A stretch of 64,000 nt of DNA, taken from positions 124,001 through 188,000 of the forward strand of contig NZ_JADEYQ010000006.1 in the NCBI RefSeq assembly GCF_022627575.1. Direction: 5' to 3'. The position numbers and the translations under genes were made by a program. The DNA is from Sphingobacterium rhinopitheci. Its GTDB lineage: Bacteria > Bacteroidota > Bacteroidia > Sphingobacteriales > Sphingobacteriaceae. The notes below the pieces were generated by a model. It saw only the letters and a program-made list of their open reading frames with translations. It was not told where the DNA came from and searched no databases. Shown here one piece after another: positions 9,453 to 18,723 of the stretch. Numbering within the stretch: position 1 is the stretch's first letter; each line of letters opens with the position of its first letter.

Positions 9453-10070
9453 ATGTCAAAATCAGAAAAAGAGAAAATGGTTGCAGGAGAACCATATTAT
9501 GCAAATGCTCCAGAATTAGCCCCTTTACGACTAAATGCGCAGCGGGCATGTTATCGCTATAATCAAATCGACCCTAAAAACTATAAAGAGCGAAAATCAG
9601 TACTAAAAGCACTATTTGGTAGCGTACCGAATATGTTTCACGTTGAACAACCCTTCTATTGCGACTATGGATTTAACATTGAAATAGGTAATAATTTCTT
9701 TTCCAATTACCATCTTACCATACTAGATACCGCTCCTGTCAAGATAGGTAATGATGTCATGTTCGGTCCTAATGTTTCTATTTATACCGCGGGACATCCT
9801 ATTCATCACGAGATTAGAAATACATTGTTAGAATATGCACTACCTGTTACTATAGGTGACAATGTATGGCTAGGTGGCAATGTAGTGATAAATCCTAATG
9901 TTACTATAGGTGAAAATACAGTTATTGGATCAGGATCTGTCGTTACAAAAGATATCCCTGCAAATGTTATTGCTGTGGGAAATCCATGTCGCGTAATTCG
10001 TGAAATTACACCTGAAGATAAGGCTTATTATTATAAGCAAAGAAAATTAGCTGATTACAATATTATATAG
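9453..10070 (+). CDS. maa: Maltose/galactoside O-acetyltransferase family protein
   Basis: A 205-aa hexapeptide-repeat (left-handed beta helix) acetyltransferase that moves acetyl from acetyl-CoA to sugars. The N-terminal Mac domain (EKEKMVAGEPYYANAPEL) is followed by hexapeptide turns (IGNNFF, IGNDVMFGPNV, IGDNVWLGGNVVI, IGENTVIGSGSVV). The active-site histidine region is YTAGHPIHH. The C-terminus AVGNPCRVIREI is typical of maltose O-acetyltransferase. It is a single gene, divergent from gpsA. The true sugar acceptor cannot be read from sequence. Confidence 0.9.
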   Translation: MSKSEKEKMVAGEPYYANAPELAPLRLNAQRACYRYNQIDPKNYKERKSVLKALFGSVPNMFHVEQPFYCDYGFNIEIGNNFFSNYHLTILDTAPVKIGNDVMFGPNVSIYTAGHPIHHEIRNTLLEYALPVTIGDNVWLGGNVVINPNVTIGENTVIGSGSVVTKDIPANVIAVGNPCRVIREITPEDKAYYYKQRKLADYNII

Positions 10071-10103
10071 AAAAAAATCCTGAAGCTAGGGGGCTTCAGG
10101 ATT
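10070..10103 (-). terminator. Hairpin that could end minus-strand transcription
   Basis: AATCCTGAAGC (10077-10087) pairs with GCTTCAGGATT (10093-10103). On the minus strand a run of seven U follows, so it could stop transcripts from the gene at 10463-11362. The same hairpin is also part of the repeated leader-like segment described separately. Confidence 0.5.
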
Positions 10104-10285
10104 ACCAAACCAATTATTAACCTAAATACAATTTTATTTAGAAAACTATATCATTATAAATAATACAACTACTGTGCCATTAAATTACAGATTGAAAGAT
10201 AGCGATTTAAATTTGGACAAAAATAGTAATCCTGAAGTGGGGAACTCCAGGACTACCAAACCAATTATTAATCTAAATTATGAAA
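10076..10285 (+). repeat. Two copies of a hairpin-plus-leader segment (TonB-receptor leader relics)
   Basis: Copy 1 (10076-10135) and copy 2 (about 10228-10285) share TCCTGAAG..GGG..CAGGA, then ACCAAACCAATTATTAA and YCTAAAT. In copy 2 the leader runs straight into ATGAAATAA, a start codon followed one codon later by a stop. From memory, this leader type stands before SusC/TonB-receptor genes in Sphingobacteriaceae. No receptor gene follows here, so these look like orphaned 5' leaders. The rest of 10286-10462 is AT-rich and holds nothing recognised. Confidence 0.55.
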
Positions 10286-10462
10286 TAATGAATAATTACC
10301 TCAATACAAAGATTGACATTAAACAGCTTAAAAAAGGATAAATTAACATAATTTAACACTATCAAGGATTGCGAATATTTATTAATTTGATATTAATTAA
10401 TATTTAAATAAATAAGAAAAATACTAGCGTATTCAAGAAAATATAAAAAAAACAAATCCCTT

Positions 10463-11362
10463 TTAATTCGTAATAATTAGATCCAACTGCCGTGACAATT
10501 TTTGTAAATGTGCCGCATTTCCACCTCCTACTTCCAAGGTAATCCACTCTCCTTTATAATCTATTTCCTTAAGTTTTCGCATCACCTGTTTCCAATTCAC
10601 ATCACCTTGATTTAACTCAACGTTGAAACCCTTCCGAAGTCCCTCTTGGTCCATTTTGGAACGACTAAATTCTTTCGCATGTAATTTGAATATTTTAGAA
10701 TTTAATGTTTCTATCCAATGCTCAGGCCATCCATAACGTAAGACATTACCAATATCAAAATACCAGCCAAACAAAGGGTGATTGATTTGTTCCAAAAAAT
10801 ACTTTGCTTCAACAGGACTAATCAAAAAATTATTCCATACGTTCTCAAACCCGATTTTAACACCTGATTTTTCTACTAATGGGATTAATTCGGTTACCGT
10901 CTGCATCGTATTATTATAAGCAAGCTCATAAGGCATATTTTCACTAACAATGCCAGGTACTACTAACAGTGTATCACCTCCCAAAATCCTTGTTTGTTCC
11001 AATGATTGGTTAATAGATTTAACAATTTGCTGACGTATATTTAGATCTGATGTACTTAAAGGAATGGACCAGTGATCTTTGTTAACCGTACTCGGCACTT
11101 GAATCCCTGTCTGTTCGATAGCATTTACTAGTTCGTTAATATCTATATTGGTAGGACTATTTATTTCAATCCCGTCGAATCCTAAGTCTCGCACCAACTT
11201 AAATTTATCAAGCACAGAAAGATCTTCACGAATCATATCATAACCTAATCCTTTTTTCAAGAATTTGGTATTCGAAGATTGTGAAGCTAAAGAAATAGAA
11301 GGAGCTACTATAGTCGACCCGACCAACAATGAAGCGGAGCGAATAAAATCTTTACGAAGCAT
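10463..11362 (-). CDS. Exported sugar phosphate isomerase/epimerase-like TIM-barrel protein
   Basis: 299 aa in the xylose-isomerase-like TIM-barrel superfamily (AP endonuclease 2 fold). The N-terminus MLRKDFIRSASLLVG then SISLASQSS is an export signal with a Tat-like start but lacking the RR pair. Barrel motifs include GFDGIEINSP, IGFENVWNNF, GWYFDIGNV, KLHAKEFSR and EWITLEVGGGN, with Glu/Asp/His at the usual metal-binding places. The substrate is unknown; relatives act on inositols or sugars outside the cytoplasm. A single gene on the minus strand. Confidence 0.85.
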   Translation of the reverse strand: MLRKDFIRSASLLVGSTIVAPSISLASQSSNTKFLKKGLGYDMIREDLSVLDKFKLVRDLGFDGIEINSPTNIDINELVNAIEQTGIQVPSTVNKDHWSIPLSTSDLNIRQQIVKSINQSLEQTRILGGDTLLVVPGIVSENMPYELAYNNTMQTVTELIPLVEKSGVKIGFENVWNNFLISPVEAKYFLEQINHPLFGWYFDIGNVLRYGWPEHWIETLNSKIFKLHAKEFSRSKMDQEGLRKGFNVELNQGDVNWKQVMRKLKEIDYKGEWITLEVGGGNAAHLQKLSRQLDLIITN

Positions 11363-11459
11363 ATTGGGTTTAGTTAATTAAATTTGAAACCTAAAATACC
11401 AAATAATAGCAATCTATAACGTAAAGATGTAATTACAATAATAATACTGTTATTAATTG

Positions 11460-12191
11460 TTAAAGACCATAACTAGCTTTAATCGTTATGTTGGCAGTTT
11501 TAAATCGTGAAGTAGTATTAAATACCCCACCGTAAGAATATTCTTCATTATCATTTTGTCCTGTAATCTGGAATATTCCTAAATCAGCCTTTTTAATATC
11601 CCCTAGCGTAGAGCCAGATTCCTTAGCAATATTTTCAGCTCTAGCTTTGGCATTTTTGGAAGCCTCAGCAATTAGCGCTAATTTAAGATCTTCTAATTTA
11701 GAATAATAATAGCTAGGTGTATTCGAGGACAATTCAACCCCTTGAGAGATTAACGCAGATATAGCACGAGATGCATTATCGACTTTTACTAAATCTTTGG
11801 ATTCTACACTTATGGTCTGAGTCAAGCTATATCCCGAAAAAGTATTGAAACTATTACCATTAGCATCAGTATGGTAGGAAAAATCTTTAGAAATATTAAT
11901 AGCATTGAATACTATTTCACTTTCTGCAATCCCCTGTTCAATCAAAAATCTCTTTACCAACGCACGATCACTTTTCAATTCTTCAGAGGCTTCACTTAAG
12001 CTCATTGACTTTTGGCTGTACGTAGCTGTCCATTTTACGATATCAGATTCAAAATCCTTCTTAGCATTACCTGTTACATTAATTGTATTATTTGCATTGT
12101 ACTTAAATCTATAGGCATTTCCAAAAATACAAGCAACAACGATTATAGCAACTGCAGCAATTATAGTGATAATTATAGAATTTGATTTCAT
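11460..12191 (-). CDS. SIMPL domain protein (DUF541), membrane anchored
   Basis: About 243 aa from the start at 12191 (MKSNSII). A single hydrophobic helix at residues 4-26 is followed by the SIMPL/DUF541 region (INVTGNAKKDFESDIVKW, LSEASEEL, ISKDFSYH, ALIAEASKNAKARAENIAKESG). A longer frame opens at 12305, but its extra 38 residues are AT-biased and run across the divergent promoter of the S9 peptidase, so I reject them. The protein should face the periplasm. Function in this family is not settled; some members relate to oxidative stress or outer-membrane integrity. Confidence 0.85.
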   Translation of the reverse strand: MKSNSIIITIIAAVAIIVVACIFGNAYRFKYNANNTINVTGNAKKDFESDIVKWTATYSQKSMSLSEASEELKSDRALVKRFLIEQGIAESEIVFNAINISKDFSYHTDANGNSFNTFSGYSLTQTISVESKDLVKVDNASRAISALISQGVELSSNTPSYYYSKLEDLKLALIAEASKNAKARAENIAKESGSTLGDIKKADLGIFQITGQNDNEEYSYGGVFNTTSRFKTANITIKASYGL

Positions 12192-12246
12192 GAGGTATTC
12201 TTTATAAGTAAGTTTAAATATACGAAAAATTAACGTGCTAAAATTG

Positions 12247-12280
12247 TTGCAAAACAAAAGAATCCATTTTATTACTTTTG
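12247..12280 (+). promoter_or_regulatory. Bacteroidota-type promoter of the S9 peptidase gene
   Basis: TTG (12247-12249) and TACTTTTG (12273-12280) are separated by 23 nt, matching the TTG / TAnnTTTG consensus. The start site would fall near 12286, 20 nt before the ATG at 12305. This argues against the longer frame that opens at 12278. Confidence 0.5.
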
Positions 12281-12304
12281 GGTATAAAAGATTATAAGCA
12301 TTCA

Positions 12305-15133
12305 ATGAAAAAACAACTTACATTATTAACCTTAGGGTTGGTTACCACGCAAGCATTTGCGCAAAAACCACCTATCGATCATTCTGTTTATGATCTTTGG
12401 AAAAGCATAAGTAACAATAGCATTTCTAAAAGCGGAAAACTAGTGTACTATAGTATATCTCCACAAGAAGGAGATACAGAGACTGTTTTAAAAACAGCTA
12501 ATAATACACTAATCAAATCATTTGATAGAGGAATAAATGGCAAATTGAATAATAGCGAAAATCAGTTTGTAGTAACGCTAAAACCATATTTTAAAGAAAC
12601 AAGAGAAGCTAAAATCAAGAAAAAGAAGGCCGACGATTTGCCTAAAGACTCTTTAGCGATATTCAGCTTCGATAAAACGCAAAAATATAACAATATTGGC
12701 GCTATAAAAAGCCACAAAACAGCTTTTGAATTTGAGGATTATATTGCTTATGTCCAAGACCTAAATATACCTACAAAACAAGATACTACTAAAAGTAAAG
12801 CTGAAAATACCGGAAAAAAAACGGATAATAAAAATTCTAAAAAAGAAGCTGTATTAATATTATATAAATTAAGCACAGCAGATACACTGCAATTTTGGAA
12901 AGCTGATTCCTATTCGTTTAGTAATGACGAGCGCTATTTGGTATTCAACAAAAAGACAGGGGAGAAAGATAGTTCGGGGGTAGATGGATTATATCTATAC
13001 GATATCGTAAAAAAGGAGATAAAAAAAATATCACATGGTAAAGGTGTCTATAAAAACTTTACCTTCGACGACAAAAACCATCAACTCGCTTTCCTAGCAG
13101 ATAAAAGCCCTGTTAAGAACCCTACAAAGGATTTCAAACTATATTACTATTCACCTGCCTTAGATACAGCAAAAATCATAGCGGATAAAAACACAGCCAA
13201 TATCCCCAAAGATTGGTACGTATCCGGCGACGGCAGCCTAACCTTCAATGGTTCGGGTAAAAAGATATTCTTTGGCTTAGCACCTATTCCTGCCGTAAAA
13301 GATACAACGCTTGTAGAGTTTGAAAATGCTAAAGTAGATATTTGGCATTGGAAAGATGAAACGTTGATGACGCAACAACTCGTTAACTTAAAAAGAGATC
13401 AATCGAAGAGTTACCTTAGCGCTTACGATATTAATACAAATTCCGTTGTACCTTTATTAACTGAAAAATTCAATAGATATAGTTCTTCGGACACTGGTAA
13501 TGAAGAATGGATATTAGCGACATCAAATTTTGGTAAAACTATCGAAATGCAATGGCAAGGATTTACAGCTCAAGATATATATATTATAAATACAACAAAT
13601 GGTGATCAGAAACTGATCAAAAAAGATTGGTTTGGCCACGCTTACTTATCTCCTGATGCTAAAAATATAGTTTTATTTAATAATGAAAATCAGCAATGGT
13701 ACGCCTACGATATCACCTCAGGTACCGAAAAAGCTTTAACCGATAATATTAACGTAACCTTTGCGAATGAATTAAATGATATGCCAATATCTCCTTCGTC
13801 ATATGGGATAGCTGCGTGGTCATCAGACTACAAAGGTATCTATCTGAATGATAGATATGATATTTGGTATATTTCACTAGATGGAAAGACCAAAGAAAAT
13901 ATCACTAAGTCATATGGTAGAACGAATAAAATAACATTTAGAGTATTAAATTTAAAAATACCTACTTTACGTCCTAAAGCATTCACTATAGACAAGAAAG
14001 AAAACCTTATTCTATCAAGTTTCAATGAAATTAATAAGGAAAATGGCTTCTTTTCATTGAATTTAGCAAAAAATAGTGACCCAAAGCAGATTATTCAGGA
14101 CAAATACTCGTATAAATCAATACAATCTGATGCAAACAACAAAACATTGGTCTATGTTAAAGAAAACTATAGTACAAGTCCCAATATTTATTTGTCCCAT
14201 GACTTCAAAGACGAGATTCAACTCACAGATATTAATGCACAACAAGAAAAATACAACTGGGGAACAGCTGAATTGGTTCATTGGACAACTCCTAAAGGAT
14301 ATAAAGCAGAAGGAATATTATACAAACCTGAAGATTTTGACCCTAACAAGAAATACCCTATCATAGCGTATTTTTATGAAACATCAACAGAGGGCCTTTA
14401 CAGCTACCAAGCACCGGCTCCTACGCCATCACGTTTGAATATCCCTTACTACGTAAGTAATGGATACTTGGTATTCTCACCGGATATAAGGTATGAGATC
14501 GGTTATCCGGGGCAATCTGCTGAGGAATATATCAACTCCGGAATGCGCTATTTAGCGGAGAACAATAAATGGGTTGATTCCACCAAAATGGCGATACAGG
14601 GACAAAGCTGGGGTGGTTACCAGGTAGCTCACTTAATAACACGTACGAATATGTATGCTGCGGCATGGACAGGTGCTCCAGTTGTAAACATGACATCGGC
14701 ATATGGTGGTATACGTTGGGGAACAGGGATGTCTCGTCAATTTCAGTATGAGAAAACACAAAGCCGTCTTGGTGCTACCTTATGGGAAAATAGGGATCTA
14801 TATATAGAAAATTCTCCTTTATTCTTTATGGATAAAGTAAATACCCCTGTAGCTATAATGCACAATGATAATGATGGTGCGGTGCCATGGTACCAAGGGA
14901 TAGAGATGTTCACCGCTTTACGCAGGCTTCAGAAGCCAGTATGGTTATTAAATTATAATGGTGATGATCATAATTTATTACAAAGACAAAACAGGAAAGA
15001 CATACAATTACGCCAATCTCAATTTTTTGACCACTTTTTAAAAGGAAAACCTGCCGCAGAATGGATAGAAAAAGGTGTTCCTGCACTAAAAAAAGGCATA
15101 AATTGGGGTACAGAAATCAATAAACACCAATAA
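12305..15133 (+). CDS. Exported S9 family serine peptidase (prolyl oligopeptidase fold)
   Basis: 942 aa from the ATG at 12305; the signal peptide MKKQLTLLTLGLVTTQAFA ends at AQ, so it is periplasmic or secreted. The N-terminal part is a long beta-propeller-like region with a Lys/Asp/Asn-rich insert near residues 155-180. The C-terminal alpha/beta-hydrolase carries the triad: Ser in GQSWGGY, Asp in HNDNDGAVP and His in NGDDHN. It is longer than classical DPP IV or prolyl oligopeptidase (700-760 aa), a length I recall as common for Bacteroidota homologues. Expected role: trimming peptides after Pro or Ala in the periplasm. It is monocistronic and closed by a strong terminator. Confidence 0.9.
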   Translation: MKKQLTLLTLGLVTTQAFAQKPPIDHSVYDLWKSISNNSISKSGKLVYYSISPQEGDTETVLKTANNTLIKSFDRGINGKLNNSENQFVVTLKPYFKETREAKIKKKKADDLPKDSLAIFSFDKTQKYNNIGAIKSHKTAFEFEDYIAYVQDLNIPTKQDTTKSKAENTGKKTDNKNSKKEAVLILYKLSTADTLQFWKADSYSFSNDERYLVFNKKTGEKDSSGVDGLYLYDIVKKEIKKISHGKGVYKNFTFDDKNHQLAFLADKSPVKNPTKDFKLYYYSPALDTAKIIADKNTANIPKDWYVSGDGSLTFNGSGKKIFFGLAPIPAVKDTTLVEFENAKVDIWHWKDETLMTQQLVNLKRDQSKSYLSAYDINTNSVVPLLTEKFNRYSSSDTGNEEWILATSNFGKTIEMQWQGFTAQDIYIINTTNGDQKLIKKDWFGHAYLSPDAKNIVLFNNENQQWYAYDITSGTEKALTDNINVTFANELNDMPISPSSYGIAAWSSDYKGIYLNDRYDIWYISLDGKTKENITKSYGRTNKITFRVLNLKIPTLRPKAFTIDKKENLILSSFNEINKENGFFSLNLAKNSDPKQIIQDKYSYKSIQSDANNKTLVYVKENYSTSPNIYLSHDFKDEIQLTDINAQQEKYNWGTAELVHWTTPKGYKAEGILYKPEDFDPNKKYPIIAYFYETSTEGLYSYQAPAPTPSRLNIPYYVSNGYLVFSPDIRYEIGYPGQSAEEYINSGMRYLAENNKWVDSTKMAIQGQSWGGYQVAHLITRTNMYAAAWTGAPVVNMTSAYGGIRWGTGMSRQFQYEKTQSRLGATLWENRDLYIENSPLFFMDKVNTPVAIMHNDNDGAVPWYQGIEMFTALRRLQKPVWLLNYNGDDHNLLQRQNRKDIQLRQSQFFDHFLKGKPAAEWIEKGVPALKKGINWGTEINKHQ

Positions 15134-15152
15134 ATACTCAAAAATCAACAAC

Positions 15153-15199
15153 AAAAACCTCTAAAAAACCTTTTAAAGTCATTTTTTAGAGGTTTTTTT
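15153..15199 (+). terminator. Terminator of the S9 peptidase gene
   Basis: AAAAACCTCTAAAAAA (15153-15168) pairs with TTTTTTAGAGGTTTTT (15182-15197), followed by T. Confidence 0.85.
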
Positions 15200-15240
15200 G
15201 TTTTTTTTCAAAAAAAATGTGTTTTTTAATTTTCAAAATG

Positions 15241-15248
15241 TATTTTTG
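15241..15248 (+). promoter_or_regulatory. -7 element before glutamine synthetase
   Basis: TATTTTTG fits TAnnTTTG, 50 nt before the glnN start. No clear TTG was found at the right distance, so only this half is claimed. Confidence 0.35.
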
Positions 15249-15297
15249 AACTATCATAACGAAACGAAACGTAAAAATATTCAACTATACACCCAAA

Positions 15298-17487
15298 ATG
15301 TCAAACTTTAGATTCGAATCAGTAAATGTGGCTTCTACAAGAAGTACATCATCAGAGGAAAAGGTAGTTACGAAAAGAGCAATCAATATTTATGGCAAAA
15401 ATGTATTTACAATTGCCAAAATGAAAGATTACTTGCCTAAGACTACTTTCAAAGAATTATCAAAATCAATCGAAGAGAATGAGCCTATCACTCGTGAATT
15501 AGCTGAGTTTATCTCTCAAGCCATGAAACTATGGGCTTTAGAAAATGGTGTTTCTCACTACACGCACTGGTTCCAACCCTTAACAGGAACTACTGCAGAA
15601 AAGCACGATGCTTTCTTCGAACCTGACGAAAATGGTAATGCTATTGAAAAATTTACGGCTGATGCATTAGTTCAACAAGAGCCAGATGCTTCTTCATTCC
15701 CTAACGGAGGAATCCGTAATACGTTTGAAGCTCGTGGTTATACTGCTTGGGATCCTTCATCTCCAGCATTTATCTTCGAGACTGCTGCTGGTAAGACATT
15801 ATGTATCCCTACGGTATTCGTATCTTATACAGGTGAATCTTTAGATTACAAAGCTCCTTTATTAAAAGCTGTTAGTGCGATTGATAAAGCGGCTACAGAT
15901 GTAGCTCAATACTTTGACAAAGGTATCACTAAAGTAAATGCATCTTTAGGTATCGAGCAAGAATATTTCTTAGTTGACTTGGCTTTATATAACGCTCGTC
16001 CAGATTTACAATTGACGGGTCGTGCATTATTTGGACATATGTCCGCTAAAGGACAACAATTAGATGACCACTATTTTGGTTCAATTCCTGAGCGCGTTCT
16101 AGCATTCATGGTAGATTTAGAAAATGAATCTTTAAAATTAGGCATCCCTTTAAAAACACGTCATAATGAAGTAGCACCTTCACAATTTGAGTGTGCTCCT
16201 ATGTATGAAGAGATCAACTTAGCAATCGATCACAACCAATTGTTGATGAACGTAATGGAGCAAGTTGCTATCCGTCATAACTTTAAAGTATTATTACACG
16301 AAAAACCATATTCTGGTGTTAATGGTTCTGGTAAACACAATAACTGGTCATTGATCACTAATACAGGCGTTAACTTATTATCTCCTGGTAAAACTCCAAA
16401 AAACAACTTGATGTTCTTAACGTACTTCGTTAACACCATCAAAGCTGTTCACCAATATGCTGACTTATTACGAGCATCTATCGCTAGTGCAAGTAATGAC
16501 CACCGCTTAGGTGCTAATGAGGCTCCTCCTGCTATCATCTCTATCTTCTTAGGATCACAATTGGATGAAATATTAGAAGAAGTTGAATCAGCACGCGTAG
16601 CTAAGAAGGTGAAATCGGAGGCTAACTTATGGCATGGTATTCCAAAAATCCCTGAATTGAGATTGGATACAACAGACCGTAACCGTACGTCACCATTTGC
16701 GTTCACAGGAAACAAGTTTGAATTCCGTGCTGTAGGATCATCAGCAAACTCTGCATTACCGATGACTGTATTAAATACAATCGTTGCGGCACAATTGATT
16801 GATTTCAAAATTGAAGTAGACAAACAAATCAAAAAAGGCACGAAAAAAGACTTAGCCATCTTAAACGTAATCCGCAAATACATCAAAGAATCTAAAGCTA
16901 TTCGTTTTGAAGGCAATGGTTACAGTGATGAGTGGGCTGCTGAAGCTGAAGCTAGAGGATTATCTAATATCAAGTCTACGCCAAAAGCATTAGACGTTTA
17001 TGTAACTGAAGAGTCTTTAGAATTGTTCGAAAGATTAGGTATTTATACAAAACGTGAATCTGAAGCGCGTCATGAAATATTGTTAGAGAACTTCTACAAA
17101 AAATTACAAATCGAAGCGCGTGTTATCGGAGAGATTGTAAACAGTCAAATCGCTCCTGCATGTTTCACGTACCAAAATGAGTTGATCACTAACGTTAAAG
17201 GATTGAAAGATTTAGGTTTAGCAAAAGAAGCTTACTCTTCACAACTAAACTTAGTAGAGCGTATTTCTAAGCACACAAATCTTATCTTAGAGAAATCTGA
17301 AGAAATGCGTCAAGCACGTAAAAAAGCAAATACTATCGAAGATATGCGTGAGTTAGCGATTGCTTACGATCAAATCGTAAAACCATACTTCGATGATATC
17401 CGTTACCACGTTAACAAATTGGAGAAAATTGTTGACGATGCTAAATGGCCACTTCCAAAATTACGCGAGTTGCTATTTATTCACTAA
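15298..17487 (+). CDS. glnN: Glutamine synthetase type III
   Basis: Makes glutamine from glutamate, ammonia and ATP; the main ammonia assimilation enzyme of Bacteroidota. At 729 aa it has the length of GSIII, far above GSI (about 470). The GSIII-type N-terminus (FTIAKMKDYLPKTTFKEL), the GIEQEYFLVD metal-site strand, HNEVAPSQFECAP, NGSGKHNNWS and TDRNRTSPFAFTGNKFEFR are all present. Codon use favours GCT, GGT and CGT more than its neighbours, consistent with high expression. Flanked by terminators on both sides, so monocistronic. Confidence 0.97.
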   Translation: MSNFRFESVNVASTRSTSSEEKVVTKRAINIYGKNVFTIAKMKDYLPKTTFKELSKSIEENEPITRELAEFISQAMKLWALENGVSHYTHWFQPLTGTTAEKHDAFFEPDENGNAIEKFTADALVQQEPDASSFPNGGIRNTFEARGYTAWDPSSPAFIFETAAGKTLCIPTVFVSYTGESLDYKAPLLKAVSAIDKAATDVAQYFDKGITKVNASLGIEQEYFLVDLALYNARPDLQLTGRALFGHMSAKGQQLDDHYFGSIPERVLAFMVDLENESLKLGIPLKTRHNEVAPSQFECAPMYEEINLAIDHNQLLMNVMEQVAIRHNFKVLLHEKPYSGVNGSGKHNNWSLITNTGVNLLSPGKTPKNNLMFLTYFVNTIKAVHQYADLLRASIASASNDHRLGANEAPPAIISIFLGSQLDEILEEVESARVAKKVKSEANLWHGIPKIPELRLDTTDRNRTSPFAFTGNKFEFRAVGSSANSALPMTVLNTIVAAQLIDFKIEVDKQIKKGTKKDLAILNVIRKYIKESKAIRFEGNGYSDEWAAEAEARGLSNIKSTPKALDVYVTEESLELFERLGIYTKRESEARHEILLENFYKKLQIEARVIGEIVNSQIAPACFTYQNELITNVKGLKDLGLAKEAYSSQLNLVERISKHTNLILEKSEEMRQARKKANTIEDMRELAIAYDQIVKPYFDDIRYHVNKLEKIVDDAKWPLPKLRELLFIH

Positions 17488-17513
17488 GACTAACTAATCA
17501 ATCATTTATATTA

Positions 17514-17541
17514 AAGCTGTCAGAAATGACAGCTTTTTTTT
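17514..17541 (+). terminator. Terminator of glnN
   Basis: AAGCTGTCA (17514-17522), GAAA tetraloop, TGACAGCTT (17527-17535), then a T run. Confidence 0.9.
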
Positions 17542-17573
17542 ATGAACTTAATAATATTCCTTAATTTCGGGAT

Positions 17574-18317
17574 ATGAAAGTTATTGGAATAATACCGGCA
17601 CGCTATGCATCGACACGTTTTCCTGCAAAACCATTGGTGGATATCGCAGGTCAATCAATGATACAGCGTGTATATCAGCAAGCCAAGCATGCGAGCAGTC
17701 TGGATGAAGTAATCGTCGCTACAGACGATCAACGCATCTATGATCACGTAAAAAGCTTTGCGGGCAATGTGATAATGACAAATAGCGCACACCAATCGGG
17801 CACCGATAGATGTGCCGAGGTGATCCGTAATATCACTGGTTTTGATATAGCCATCAATATTCAAGGTGACGAGCCATTTATAGACCCGCAACAAATCGAC
17901 CTTTTGGTTTCCTGTTTTGCGAATAAGCAAACAGACATAGCTACTTTGGTACGTAAAGTAGAATCAAACGAGGAATTATTTAATGAAAATAAGCCTAAAG
18001 TCGTATTAAACAATACAGGTAAAGCAATTTACTTTTCACGACAAGCAATTCCTTTTTTACGTGGTATCGATCCTAAAGAATGGTTACAAAACAGACCCTA
18101 CTATAACCATATAGGTATATATGGATATCGTACTGCAGTACTTACAGAAGTTAGCAAGCTGCCAATTTCTGATTTAGAAAGAATGGAAGCTTTAGAACAA
18201 TTACGCTGGATAGACAATGGCTATACTATACAGACAGCTATATCTAACCACAGTAATGATGCCATAGATACCCCTGAAGATTTAAAAAAAATAATGCATA
18301 AATACTTTAGTATTTAA
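17574..18317 (+). CDS. kdsB: 3-deoxy-manno-octulosonate cytidylyltransferase
   Basis: Activates KDO as CMP-KDO for lipid A/LPS core synthesis in the cytoplasm. 247 aa, the usual length. IIPARYASTRFPAKPL at the N-terminus is the nucleotide-binding signature, NIQGDEPFI holds the metal-binding Asp, and GIYGYR and DTPEDL are conserved. It shows the organism makes LPS or a KDO-containing glycolipid. The ATG sits 33 nt after the glnN terminator, so it has its own promoter. Confidence 0.96.
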   Translation: MKVIGIIPARYASTRFPAKPLVDIAGQSMIQRVYQQAKHASSLDEVIVATDDQRIYDHVKSFAGNVIMTNSAHQSGTDRCAEVIRNITGFDIAINIQGDEPFIDPQQIDLLVSCFANKQTDIATLVRKVESNEELFNENKPKVVLNNTGKAIYFSRQAIPFLRGIDPKEWLQNRPYYNHIGIYGYRTAVLTEVSKLPISDLERMEALEQLRWIDNGYTIQTAISNHSNDAIDTPEDLKKIMHKYFSI

Positions 18318-18323
18318 TACCTG

Positions 18324-18361
18324 AAAACCACTTCTTACTATCATTGTAGAAGTGGTTTTTT
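18324..18361 (+). terminator. Terminator of kdsB
   Basis: AAAACCACTTCT (18324-18335) pairs with AGAAGTGGTTTT (18348-18359), followed by T. Confidence 0.88.
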
Positions 18362-18723
18362 GTATTACATTCATCCCAATTGTATAAAACTTACTAGACT
18401 AGCTTAAATCGTAAAAAATTACATATTTTTATTAGAGAAATAAACCTACAGCAACTTATAGTTTATAAATTCAGTAGAACAGGTGATGCTTGCATTTACA
18501 AATTACTCCTTACGCTAACTATAGTTATATGCTTACCCCTCATCTTTGATTTATAGCACAGAGCAAAAGTTAAAAAAGAGATAAACAATAAGTATTAAAC
18601 ATAGGAATAGTATGTATCTCAATTAAAAGAGATACCTGTTAGTAAAGGCAGATCACAAGATCTTATGTTTCCTTCATCGCCCAAAAAGTTATATATTGTA
18701 TTTTAAGTATAAAATCCTAGTTA
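18362..18723. other. Intergenic spacer before the DUF2157 operon
   Basis: AT-rich, with no ORF or RNA recognised. The only structure seen is a small hairpin, GTATCTC (18614-18620) with GAGATAC (18629-18635), about 90 nt before the next gene. Confidence 0.5.

Noticed and set aside
11905-12305. N-terminal extension of the SIMPL protein to 12305
   Set aside because: It would cross the divergent promoter region, and the membrane anchor begins at the internal ATG at 12191.
16449-16916. 155-codon frame opposite glnN
   Set aside because: Shadow of a strongly biased gene; no start signal or protein-like features.
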